DNA of 33,908 nt from Ignavibacteria bacterium (GTDB lineage: Bacteria; Bacteroidota; Ignavibacteria; Tepidaquicellales; OLB5). A program made the position numbers and the translations under genes. A model generated the notes under the pieces. It was not told where the DNA came from. It was given only the letters and a program-made list of their open reading frames with translations, and ran no database searches. Positions within the stretch are counted from its first letter, which is position 1, and each line of letters begins with the position of its first letter. The stretch spans positions 1 to 33,908 of the forward strand of contig JACSRQ010000201.1 in NCBI GenBank assembly GCA_014879675.1. Reading direction: 5' to 3'. This document shows, piece after piece, positions 25,890 through 33,908 of the stretch.

Positions 25890-26819
25890 ATGGGCGCACT
25901 AAAAGAACTTCTTCAAACCGGAAAAACTATAATCCTTGATGGCGCGATGGGTACTGAGCTGCAAAGCCGCGGACTCAACGTAAAGCTCCCGCTGTGGAGC
26001 GCAGGCCCGCTGCATGATAAGCCTGATACCGTAAGGCACATCCACATTGATTACATCGATACCGGCGCGGATATCATAACCACCAATACTTTCCGTACGC
26101 AAAAACGCACATTTGAAAAAGCAGGTTTTGCGCAGGGAGATATGGATTTTGCAGCAACTGCCCGGCAATATACCATCGATGCCGTTGACCTGGCAAAAGA
26201 TGCCGTAATGATAGCAGCCGAAGAGAATGAAGTCCTTGTAGCCGGATGTATTGCGCCCCTTGAAGACAGCTACAGACCCGAATTAACCCCCGATACCGAC
26301 ACACTTTGCACCGAGCATTATGAGCACATGAAAAATCTTGCGGATGCCGGAGTTGACCTTTTCATTGCTGAAACTATGACAACTATCCGCGAAATTTCTG
26401 CCGTGCTTAACCAGATGCACAAGTTTGAGCTTGATAAAATTATAAGCATAACACCGCGCAATGATAAAGAGCTTTTTTCTGGCGAACCTATCAGTGAAGC
26501 GCTCAGTATAATTAACAAATATTCACCCGATGTAATTTGCGTAAACTGTATCCATCCCTACCTGGTTGAGCCTGTGTTAACGTATATTAAAACTCTGACC
26601 GAAATTCCGCTTGGTGCTTACGCAAATATAGGCGACCCGAATTACAAGCAGGATCCGAACCACAAAGAGGGTGACCCGATGCGCAAAACCGTATCGCCGG
26701 ATGAATACCTGAAGTTTGCCCAGAAGTGGAAATCAATGGGTGTGCGTGTAATTGGCGGCTGCTGCGGAACAAATCCATTATACATCCGCAAACTGAATTC
26801 GTTGAAAGGAAAGAAGTAA
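25890..26819 (+). CDS. Homocysteine S-methyltransferase family protein (BHMT/MetH N-terminal-like)
   Basis: ILDGAMGTELQSRG, NTFRTQKRTFEKAG, ICVNCIHP, VIGGCCGTNPLYI Zn-ligand Cys motifs. Confidence 0.93.
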   Translation: MGALKELLQTGKTIILDGAMGTELQSRGLNVKLPLWSAGPLHDKPDTVRHIHIDYIDTGADIITTNTFRTQKRTFEKAGFAQGDMDFAATARQYTIDAVDLAKDAVMIAAEENEVLVAGCIAPLEDSYRPELTPDTDTLCTEHYEHMKNLADAGVDLFIAETMTTIREISAVLNQMHKFELDKIISITPRNDKELFSGEPISEALSIINKYSPDVICVNCIHPYLVEPVLTYIKTLTEIPLGAYANIGDPNYKQDPNHKEGDPMRKTVSPDEYLKFAQKWKSMGVRVIGGCCGTNPLYIRKLNSLKGKK

Positions 26820-26830
26820 TTAATTTCAAT

Positions 26831-26852
26831 AAACCAACGATCGATGGTTTTT
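26831..26852 (+). terminator. Possible terminator after methyltransferase gene
   Basis: aaacca-acgatcga-tggttttt. Confidence 0.45.
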
Positions 26853-26975
26853 GGGAGCACAACTTCTTCCTTGCGCATTTGTGCGAAAATTGTTGTTGAT
26901 GGATTTTTATGAATAGCCTCGTTCAGATACCAACCCCCTTAACACTTTTCTAACAATATATTTTTATTTTTGCGG

Positions 26976-27419
26976 ATGGATAAAACTAAAGTACTATTCG
27001 TCTGCATTCATAACAGCGCGCGCAGCCAGATGGCTGAGGCAATACTAAATCATTACTACGGCGACAAATTTCTCGCCGAGTCTGCCGGATTCGAAGCCGG
27101 TACACTTAATCCATTTGCTGTAAAGGCTATGGATGAGTGGTCAATCGATATCTCTGAAAATAAAACGGACCTCGTGTTTGATTTCTTCAAGCAGGGGAGA
27201 ATATTCAGCTATGTTATAACTGTTTGTGATGAATCAAATGCCGAAAGATGCCCTGTGTTTCCCGGTGTTACCACACGGCTGCACTGGTCATTCCCCGATC
27301 CCTCTGCATACAAAGGAAGGGATGAAGATAAGCTGCTCTTTGCTTTAAATGTTAGGGACGAGATAAAAGAGAAGATCGATGAATGGGTGAAGAGCCTGGA
27401 TGATCAGAAGGTTGTATAA
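26976..27419 (+). CDS. arsC: Thioredoxin-type arsenate reductase / LMW-PTP-like ArsC (ATG at 26976)
   Basis: VLFVCIHNSARSQMAEAILNHYYGDKFLAESAGFEAG with CX5R P-loop; VCDESNAERCPVFPG. Confidence 0.92.
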   Translation: MDKTKVLFVCIHNSARSQMAEAILNHYYGDKFLAESAGFEAGTLNPFAVKAMDEWSIDISENKTDLVFDFFKQGRIFSYVITVCDESNAERCPVFPGVTTRLHWSFPDPSAYKGRDEDKLLFALNVRDEIKEKIDEWVKSLDDQKVV

Positions 27420-28105
27420 ATAAAATGAACCCCTCCAAGGATCACCAGTACGCCGCACGCCTTTTTGAATATCAATACTGCTCGTGAGCTATCTGCCCAA
27501 TTCAGGTATTTTCCTATCTTAGCGCTCATAGTTCCCGCTGCCGCGATCACCAGTGCGTGTCCAACAGCAAATGCAGCTATCAGCAGGATAGCGTAAGCGA
27601 AATGTTCAGCGGAGTATTGAAACACAACACCCAGTACCGGTGCCATGAATGCGAAGGTACATGGTCCTAATCCTGCGCCGAATAATAAACCCAGCAGGAA
27701 TGCCAGCAGGTACCCTTTTGAATGCACTTTTTCAGGATGGATGAAATTCCAGTCAGGGTTAATTACACCAAGCAGGTACAGCCCCGCAGCAAAGAAAACA
27801 ATCGCTACCATATAGTTGCCCACAGTTCCGATATCACCGATCAATCCGCCCAATAATCCGGTAATCAAACCTATCAAAGCAATTGTAATTAATATACCGG
27901 CGGCAAACATGAGAGAATTATAAAAAGCAGTTTTAACTGTCGTCACCCCGTTCCGGTTTATGTACCCGATCACAAGCGGCAGGCTTGAAAGGTGGCACGG
28001 ACTCAGCAGAACGCTCAGCAATCCCCACAGGAATGAAGCCGTAACAGCCATATAAATATTCTGCGTCAGAATATTATTTAGCCACTCAAATATTCCGTTT
28101 ATCAT
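27404..28105 (-). CDS. CcdA/DsbD-type transmembrane thiol:disulfide transporter
   Basis: Polytopic; LSPCHLSSLPLVIGYI and GAGLGPCTFAFMAPVLGV Cys motifs. Confidence 0.88.
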   Translation of the reverse strand: MINGIFEWLNNILTQNIYMAVTASFLWGLLSVLLSPCHLSSLPLVIGYINRNGVTTVKTAFYNSLMFAAGILITIALIGLITGLLGGLIGDIGTVGNYMVAIVFFAAGLYLLGVINPDWNFIHPEKVHSKGYLLAFLLGLLFGAGLGPCTFAFMAPVLGVVFQYSAEHFAYAILLIAAFAVGHALVIAAAGTMSAKIGKYLNWADSSRAVLIFKKACGVLVILGGVHFIYTTF

Positions 28106-28115
28106 TTCTTTCCGG

Positions 28116-28517
28116 TTATGGTTTTAAACCTCGTTGCTCAAGCAGTTTCACGATCTCTTCTTCTGCGAAGAAACCTTCATGCCTGAAAAATTCCTTGCCG
28201 TTCTCATCAAGAAAAACCTGTGTTGGTATAAGCTGAATCCCGTATTTTGGGGCTGCTGATTTATCCTTCCACACATCATGAAAAACTACCTTCACCCGCC
28301 CCGCATACTTATCTTCAATTGATCTCATCACAGGCTGCATTTGCCGGCAGGGGATACAGTTAACCGAACCAAGCTCTACAAATGTTATTTTAGCTTTCTT
28401 TATATTCTGTTCATTTGTACTAACTATGCCATCCTGTTTTAACCCGGTTACTTCTTTTTTCCCGCATGAGAACATTAATACTGCTAATACAATGTAAACA
28501 GATAACTTTATTTTCAT
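28116..28517 (-). CDS. Lipoprotein thioredoxin (CIPC)
   Basis: Lipobox VLMFSC; VELGSVNCIPCRQMQPVM...GIQLIPTQVFLDENGKE. Confidence 0.88.
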   Translation of the reverse strand: MKIKLSVYIVLAVLMFSCGKKEVTGLKQDGIVSTNEQNIKKAKITFVELGSVNCIPCRQMQPVMRSIEDKYAGRVKVVFHDVWKDKSAAPKYGIQLIPTQVFLDENGKEFFRHEGFFAEEEIVKLLEQRGLKP

Positions 28518-28519
28518 GA

Positions 28520-28756
28520 CTAACCTTCCTTCAGCCATGCAAGGATCTGTTCATCTTTTGGAATATTTCCGTACATTTTGAGTTTTTCATTAATTACTAA
28601 CGCCGGGGTTGACATGATGTTGTACTTCATCATTTCATTCAGGTCGGTCACTTTTTCCACTGTGGCGTCAATTGAATGAAGTTCTACCACTGCTTTTACT
28701 TTCTCCTCAAGTTTTCTGCATTTCGGGCATCCTGTGCCTAGAATTTTTACGATCAT
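28520..28756 (-). CDS. Small thioredoxin/glutaredoxin-like protein (MTH895/TM0996 type, CPKC)
   Basis: MIVKILGTGCPKCRKLEEKV...YNIMSTPALVINEKLKMYGNIP. Confidence 0.92.
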   Translation of the reverse strand: MIVKILGTGCPKCRKLEEKVKAVVELHSIDATVEKVTDLNEMMKYNIMSTPALVINEKLKMYGNIPKDEQILAWLKEG

Positions 28757-28771
28757 TGTATTCAGTACCTT

Positions 28772-29371
28772 TCAATTATTCTTTATGAATTGGTTTAATT
28801 CAAATTTTACATATTTTTTAAATGATTCCTTATCATTTACTAACTTCCATGTTTCTTCCAGATTTTTCCATTTGTCTTTTCTGCCCTCAGTATATCTTGC
28901 CAATACCAGCGAACTGAATTCAAGGTTATACTCGCTTACATAGTGTTCGTTAACTGAATCTTCAATGTTCAGTTCTTTCCAAACTACTTTTTTTCCCGAT
29001 TTTTCTTCCCATTCATTAATTGCCTCAATCGAATATGCTTCTATATTCCGGCATGTAACACATCTGGCAGTTGGGTGGAAGTAATAAGCCAGAATTTTTT
29101 GAGTTTCTTCCTTTTTGTGTTTCGTTGTATCCTGTTTTATTTTTGTACTTTTGTCAATATTGTTTGTGTCCTTTACATTTGGTGTTTGCTTTGTTATCAA
29201 GCTATCTACTTTCTGATCCGGTTTGGTTGTGTCAGATCTTACAATATTATTCCCCGAAACCTGCGAAGTAGAATCATTTATACTTTGCTTTTGGGATTCT
29301 TCTTTACAGCCCGAAAAGAGAAAAACAAACAGTGTAAATGAGAGGATGTATAATATTGTGTTTGTCAACAT
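28772..29371 (-). CDS. Lipoprotein with CxxC-containing thioredoxin-like domain
   Basis: Start set at MLTNTILYILSF; lipobox LFSGC; low-complexity linker; ILAYYFHPTARCVTCRNIEAYSIEAINEW. Confidence 0.75.
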   Translation of the reverse strand: MLTNTILYILSFTLFVFLFSGCKEESQKQSINDSTSQVSGNNIVRSDTTKPDQKVDSLITKQTPNVKDTNNIDKSTKIKQDTTKHKKEETQKILAYYFHPTARCVTCRNIEAYSIEAINEWEEKSGKKVVWKELNIEDSVNEHYVSEYNLEFSSLVLARYTEGRKDKWKNLEETWKLVNDKESFKKYVKFELNQFIKNN

Positions 29372-29382
29372 GATTTGATAGT

Positions 29383-30360
29383 TTAGAAAAGTAAATTGAA
29401 TAAGTATCCTGAAATTATGATGCATACCGCAACAACACTAAAAAATATAGCGATAAGTTTGCCGGTCATTACTTTTTTTAACAATATGGCTTCGGGAATC
29501 GATAGACCCACAACAGCCATCATGAATGATATCGATGTACCAATCGGGATCCCTTTGGCAACAAAAACCTGTATTACTGGAATTATCCCCGCAGCATTGG
29601 CGTACATTGGCACTCCAATAATTACAGCCAGGGGAATTGCATACCATGTATCTTTGCCTATATACTGCTCAAAAAATCCTTCGGGAATGTAACCATGCAT
29701 ACCCGCGCCAATTCCAATGCCGATCACCACATATATCGCTACACTCTTAATTATTCCCCACGCGTCATTTATAATAAAAGGGATTCGTTTCACAAAGGAG
29801 AGCTTTTCGGCTCTGAATTTATCATTTTCTTTCTCTGAATCCTGCCACACTTTTTTAACCCAGTCAGTAAGCAGGTATTCAAGCTTCATCTTACCAAGGA
29901 TCATTCCGCTGGTCACTCCTAGTAATATTCCGCTTATAACGTATATTGTAGTTACCTTTAACCCAAATGTACCAATGAAAAGTGCTATAGCTACTTCGTT
30001 GATAAGAGGTGATGTAACAAGAAACGCAAACGTAACCCCCAGGGGTATCCCGCCCTTTACAAACCCTATGAATAACGGTACGGATGAGCATGAACAAAAG
30101 GGCGTAACCGCGCCGAAAATTGATGCGAAGAGATACTCCAGGCCATAAAGTTTATTACGCGAAAGGAAATTGCGGATCCTTTCAATAGGGAAGTATGAGT
30201 TTACTATCCCCATAAAAAAAGTAATTAAAAAAAGCAAAATAAGGATCTTGATAGTATCGTATATGAAAAAGTTAAGAGCTGAACCTAATTGACTTTGTTC
30301 ACTCAAGCCAATCATATTATAAACTAACCAGTCAGAAATATTTTGCAGCCAGTCAAACAT
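29383..30360 (-). CDS. ArsP/DUF318 (PF03773-like) permease
   Basis: FGAVTPFCSCSSVPLFIGFVKGGIPLGVTFAFLVTSPLINEVAIAL; multiple TM helices. Confidence 0.9.
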   Translation of the reverse strand: MFDWLQNISDWLVYNMIGLSEQSQLGSALNFFIYDTIKILILLFLITFFMGIVNSYFPIERIRNFLSRNKLYGLEYLFASIFGAVTPFCSCSSVPLFIGFVKGGIPLGVTFAFLVTSPLINEVAIALFIGTFGLKVTTIYVISGILLGVTSGMILGKMKLEYLLTDWVKKVWQDSEKENDKFRAEKLSFVKRIPFIINDAWGIIKSVAIYVVIGIGIGAGMHGYIPEGFFEQYIGKDTWYAIPLAVIIGVPMYANAAGIIPVIQVFVAKGIPIGTSISFMMAVVGLSIPEAILLKKVMTGKLIAIFFSVVAVCIIISGYLFNLLF

Positions 30361-30407
30361 AAAGTTGTGTTAAAAGTTGTCAATATTTGTTGCTGGTAAA
30401 ATGTGTT

Positions 30408-30755
30408 TTATCTTTTGCAAATTTCTATTCTATCAACAAATCCAAGTTTGATACGGTCACTTTTGATAACTTCATCATCTTCCAGGACAAAATGCATGCT
30501 CGTCATTAATGAAGATATCTCAGGTTTGTTTATGTTTTTACTTAGACTATAATTTATCCATTTGCCTTCTTTGTAGTCTTCAACGAATCCGGCCTTTTTA
30601 AGTATGTTAAGGTGTGTTGAAACTGTTGATGCGGCTAAACCAAGTATATCTGTTATCTCGCAAACGCATAGTGGTTTTACCTGCAGCATTTTGATGATTC
30701 TCAATCTGTTCGGATCGGAAAGGGCTTTAAAAAGATTTGAATGATGTTTTAACAT
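30408..30755 (-). CDS. arsR: ArsR-family metalloregulator
   Basis: LFKALSDPNRLRIIKMLQVKPLCVCEITDILGLAASTVSTHLNILKKAGFV. Confidence 0.93.
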   Translation of the reverse strand: MLKHHSNLFKALSDPNRLRIIKMLQVKPLCVCEITDILGLAASTVSTHLNILKKAGFVEDYKEGKWINYSLSKNINKPEISSLMTSMHFVLEDDEVIKSDRIKLGFVDRIEICKR

Positions 30756-30761
30756 AAAATC

Positions 30762-30781
30762 ATTTCGTTATTTAACGAAAT
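30762..30781. promoter_or_regulatory. Putative ArsR operator: ATTTCGTTatttAACGAAAT
   Basis: 8-bp perfect inverted repeat, 4-nt spacer, 6 nt upstream of the minus-strand arsR start. Confidence 0.65.
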
Positions 30782-30905
30782 ATAATCGGTTGATATTTTC
30801 TTTTTTATGATTTAGAACATAGAAAGAAATGATTGTTATCAAACTATGGAAAATAAACAATTTAGAAATTGGAGATAAATTTATCCCTTTTCTACTGCAT
30901 TTCTT

Positions 30906-30923
30906 TATCGTAATATTGCAATA
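30906..30923. promoter_or_regulatory. Possible operator/promoter palindrome upstream of plus-strand arsR (TATcGtAATATTgCaATA)
   Basis: Imperfect inverted repeat (7/9) 18 nt upstream of ATG. Confidence 0.35.
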
Positions 30924-30941
30924 AGACAATAAGGAATTGAT

Positions 30942-31268
30942 ATGGGACTCACTAAAACAGATAACTTCACTACTACACAAAACGAACTCGCTTCTCTCGC
31001 TAAAGCGCTCGGGCACCCGGCCAGGGTAGCTATCATTGAATACCTCGCAAACTCTAATAGCTGCGTTTGTGGTGATATTGTTGATGTAATTCCATTGGCT
31101 CAGGCAACAGTTTCACAGCACCTAAAAGAGCTGAAGCAGGCCGGATTGATCCAGGGGAGCATCGAAGGCAACACTATTTGCTACTGCATAAATGGCGAGA
31201 TGTGGAAAAAATTCAGCACTATGCTTGAGCCGCTGTTCGAAAAAGCAAGAAGTCCGAATTGTTGCTAA
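30942..31268 (+). CDS. arsR: ArsR-family regulator with CVCG motif and C-terminal CC
   Basis: LAKALGHPARVAIIEYLANSNSCVCGDIVDVIPLAQATVSQHLKELKQAGLI...SPNCC. Confidence 0.93.
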   Translation: MGLTKTDNFTTTQNELASLAKALGHPARVAIIEYLANSNSCVCGDIVDVIPLAQATVSQHLKELKQAGLIQGSIEGNTICYCINGEMWKKFSTMLEPLFEKARSPNCC

Positions 31269-31358
31269 AGTTTCCTTGTTGTTAAATTAGTTTACGGAAA
31301 TAAATAAAACAAAAATTTTTATCATTTTATCCAATTATAAATTCAAAACATTAATATA

Positions 31359-32282
31359 ATGACAACTACAAAAACTAAAACCTCTCTTAAAGACCTCGGA
31401 AAAAACGAAGCTGAACCATGCTGCGGTCCGGGCTGCTGCGATGATAAAGAAACCGATATACTTACCGAAGTAAAAACAGAGCAGGAACTGAAAGATATTG
31501 TAAAAGATCAGTATTCCAAAATCGCACTTCAGTCAAAAGAGCAGAACGAATCTTCCTGCTGCGGCTCAACATCAGCTTGCTGCGGCGAAAATACCACTTA
31601 CACTATTATGTCCGATGAATACAAAGGTATGCCGGGCTACAATCCCGATGCGGATCTTGGGCTTGGCTGCGGCTTGCCTACGCAGTTCGCAAAAATCAAA
31701 CAGGGCGATACTGTTGTAGATCTTGGCTCGGGAGCAGGCAATGACTGCTTCGTAGCAAGAGCCGAAGCAGGCGATACCGGGCACATCATCGGAATCGATA
31801 TGACTCCCGCAATGGTTGAAAAAGCCAAAGAAAATGCCCAAAAGCTTGGATTCACCAATGTTGAATTCCATTTAGCTGAAATTGAGAACATGCCTCTTGC
31901 TGAAAACACCGCCGATGTAGTTGTAAGCAATTGTGTTCTTAATCTTGTACCAAATAAGTCAAATGCATTCCGGGAAATTTACAGGATTTTAAAACCGGGC
32001 GGGCATTTTTCGATAAGTGATATCGTGCTGACGGGTGAGCTTCCTGCTTCGCTGAAAGCGGCTGCAACAATGTACGCAGGCTGTGTATCCGGCGCGGTAA
32101 AGAAATTTGAATACCTCTCAATTGTTGAAAAAGCCGGATTCAAAAATATCTCCGTTCAAAAGGAAAAGCTTATCATTATTCCCGACCAGATATTGCTTGA
32201 TTACATGACTGCAGACGAGGCCAAAGAATTCATCAGAATCGGTTACGGAATATACAGCATCACAGTTTACGCCGAAAAATAA
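31359..32282 (+). CDS. arsM: Arsenite methyltransferase ArsM with Cys-rich N-terminus
   Basis: LGLGCGLPTQFAKIKQGDTVVDLGSGAGNDCFVAR, VVVSNCVLNLVPNK, MYAGCVSGA; N-terminal CCGPGCC and SCCGSTSACCG. Confidence 0.93.
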   Translation: MTTTKTKTSLKDLGKNEAEPCCGPGCCDDKETDILTEVKTEQELKDIVKDQYSKIALQSKEQNESSCCGSTSACCGENTTYTIMSDEYKGMPGYNPDADLGLGCGLPTQFAKIKQGDTVVDLGSGAGNDCFVARAEAGDTGHIIGIDMTPAMVEKAKENAQKLGFTNVEFHLAEIENMPLAENTADVVVSNCVLNLVPNKSNAFREIYRILKPGGHFSISDIVLTGELPASLKAAATMYAGCVSGAVKKFEYLSIVEKAGFKNISVQKEKLIIIPDQILLDYMTADEAKEFIRIGYGIYSITVYAEK

Positions 32283-32284
32283 CA

Positions 32285-32440
32285 ACCCTCACCCCCTAAC
32301 CCCTCTCCAGAAGGGAGAGGGGAGCAAAGTGTTTCGGATTTTGGTTCTCCCTCTCCTTTTAGGAGAGGGAGTTAGTGGGTGAGGTTTTCATTCAAAATAT
32401 TCCTAAACCCTCCCCTTCGGGGAGGGCAGGGTGGGGTCAA
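32285..32440. repeat. Cluster of three palindromic G/C-run repeats between arsM and acr3
   Basis: ccctcaccccctaacccctctccagaagggagagggg; ctccctctccttttaggagagggagttagtgggtgaggtt; ccctccccttcggggagggcagggtggggtc. Confidence 0.85.
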
Positions 32441-32441
32441 T

Positions 32442-33509
32442 ATGTCATCAAACAACTGCAATCCAACAGAACGAAAACATTTAAGCTTTCTTGATAGATT
32501 CCTTACCTTATGGATATTCCTCGCCATGGGCATTGGTGTATCACTCGGTTATTTTGTGCCGGGTACTGCAGATTTCATCAACTCATTCTCAACCGGTACA
32601 ACCAATATTCCCATTGCGATCGGACTCATTTTAATGATGTACCCGCCGCTTGCGAAAGTGAAGTACGAAGAGCTCGGAAAGATATTCCGGAATTTCAAAA
32701 TCCTCGGACTCTCTCTGCTTATGAACTGGGTTATTGGTCCGATTCTGATGTTTATCCTGGCTATCACTTTTCTAAGCGGTTTGCCGGGGTATATGGTTGG
32801 ACTCATTATGATAGGTCTCGCCCGCTGCATTGCTATGGTGATTGTGTGGAATGAGCTTGCCGATGGCAGCAGGGAATACGCTGCCGGACTTGTAGCATTC
32901 AACAGCATATTCCAGGTACTGTTCTACAGCCTTTTCGCGTGGATATTTGTTACCATTTTACCTCCGTACTTTGGCATAACAGGTCTTGAAGTGAATATCA
33001 GTATCGCTGAAATTGCCACAAGTGTTTTCATCTACCTTGGTATTCCGTTCATTGCCGGATTTTTAAGCCGTTATATCCTTATTAAACTAAAAGGTAAACA
33101 GTGGTATGAAACTAAATTTGTTCCAAAGATAAGTCCGATTACTCTAATTGCATTATTATTTACAATAGTAGCAATGTTCAGCCTGAAGGGTGAGCTTATT
33201 GTAAATATCCCAATGGATGTTGTAAGGATCGCAATTCCACTTCTTATCTATTTCATCATCATGTTCTTCATAACATTTATTATTGGGAAATGGCTGGGAG
33301 CTGATTATTCCCAAAATGCTGCGCTGTCGTTCACTGCTGCCGGCAATAATTTCGAGCTGGCCATCGCTGTTTCTATTGGAGTATTTGGCATTTCGAGTCC
33401 CCAGGCTTTCGCAGGTGTTATAGGCCCCTTGGTTGAAGTACCTGCGCTGATAGCTTTAGTGAATGTTTCCTTCTGGCTTAAGAAGAAGCTGTACGATAAA
33501 TATAACTGA
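32442..33509 (+). CDS. acr3: Arsenite efflux permease Acr3 (ATG at 32442; ORF-track extension from 32379 is repeat-derived)
   Basis: [61 protein letters not shown]. Confidence 0.94.
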   Translation: MSSNNCNPTERKHLSFLDRFLTLWIFLAMGIGVSLGYFVPGTADFINSFSTGTTNIPIAIGLILMMYPPLAKVKYEELGKIFRNFKILGLSLLMNWVIGPILMFILAITFLSGLPGYMVGLIMIGLARCIAMVIVWNELADGSREYAAGLVAFNSIFQVLFYSLFAWIFVTILPPYFGITGLEVNISIAEIATSVFIYLGIPFIAGFLSRYILIKLKGKQWYETKFVPKISPITLIALLFTIVAMFSLKGELIVNIPMDVVRIAIPLLIYFIIMFFITFIIGKWLGADYSQNAALSFTAAGNNFELAIAVSIGVFGISSPQAFAGVIGPLVEVPALIALVNVSFWLKKKLYDKYN

Positions 33510-33601
33510 TGTATTCTTACGACTGCCAATTCAAGAAATTTGAATGGTAGGTTGCTGCCTCTTGTAATTTCCTGCCGCTTCCAATTTCAAAACTCAGTTA
33601 A

Positions 33602-33621
33602 CCCCGGCTTTTAAGCCGGGG
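33602..33621. repeat. Hairpin CCCCGGCTTTTAAGCCGGGG
   Basis: 9-bp palindromic stem with TT centre, intergenic. Confidence 0.75.
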
Positions 33622-33908
33622 ATATAGCGAACCTCACAGAATGGGCTTTAGACCTGAACAAGAATGATGAATGTTTTTAGTAATTCTTATTAAGGATCGT
33701 TTGCTGTGTATAATAAATACATTCTGCATTCCTTTGCGTCTTTGCTGGACACCATTTAGTACTAAAAATATCCAGTGAGAGAGGTTGAGAACATATGATC
33801 TCAGTTTAAATCAGCAAGACTTCTAACCTTCTTATCTATAACAACTTGCTATCACTTCAAACTACACTTGAAAATAAATTGCTTAAGTATCATTCAATGA
33901 TACACAAC

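Noticed and set aside
30768-31016. 82-aa minus ORF across the arsR-arsR intergenic region
   Set aside because: Overlaps the divergent promoter region and the start of plus-strand arsR; no recognisable family.
1-33908. tRNA/rRNA genes, insertion sequences, prophage genes
   Set aside because: No tRNA-like cloverleaf, rRNA signature, DDE/tyrosine/serine recombinase or phage structural protein recognised by eye; a tRNAscan/Infernal run would be needed to exclude them formally.

Overview
The window resembles a chromosomal segment of an Ignavibacteria/Bacteroidota-type bacterium. Several secreted proteins end in 'NYPNPFNP...' Por/T9SS-type C-terminal domains, and PorV-like and TonB-receptor families are present. 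Three blocks are visible. (1) ~0.25-22.3 kb: surface and secretion genes. These include a 5'-nucleotidase, a secreted two-HKD phospholipase D-like protein, an NHL lipoprotein, a PorV/PorQ-family protein, a TonB-dependent receptor, several T9SS-type cargo proteins and a secreted agmatine/peptidylarginine-deiminase-family enzyme. (2) ~22.4-26.8 kb: a housekeeping cluster of YggS, DivIVA, two tandem purine nucleoside phosphorylase paralogs (the second lacks key motifs) and a homocysteine S-methyltransferase family protein. (3) ~26.97-33.5 kb: an arsenic/redox island. It holds arsC, two divergent arsR genes, arsM, acr3, an ArsP/DUF318-type permease and a thioredoxin-like/CcdA redox gene set. The most unusual structures are non-coding. 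A small DUF559 endonuclease gene sits between inverted copies of a double-hairpin palindromic element ('AATTCCCCTC..GAGGGG-hairpin-GGGGTGTGT'), with its stop codon inside one hairpin. A solo copy lies 2.8 kb away. At least four other palindromic or interspersed repeat families are present. All calls come from reading sequence and the ORF translations; no database search was run.
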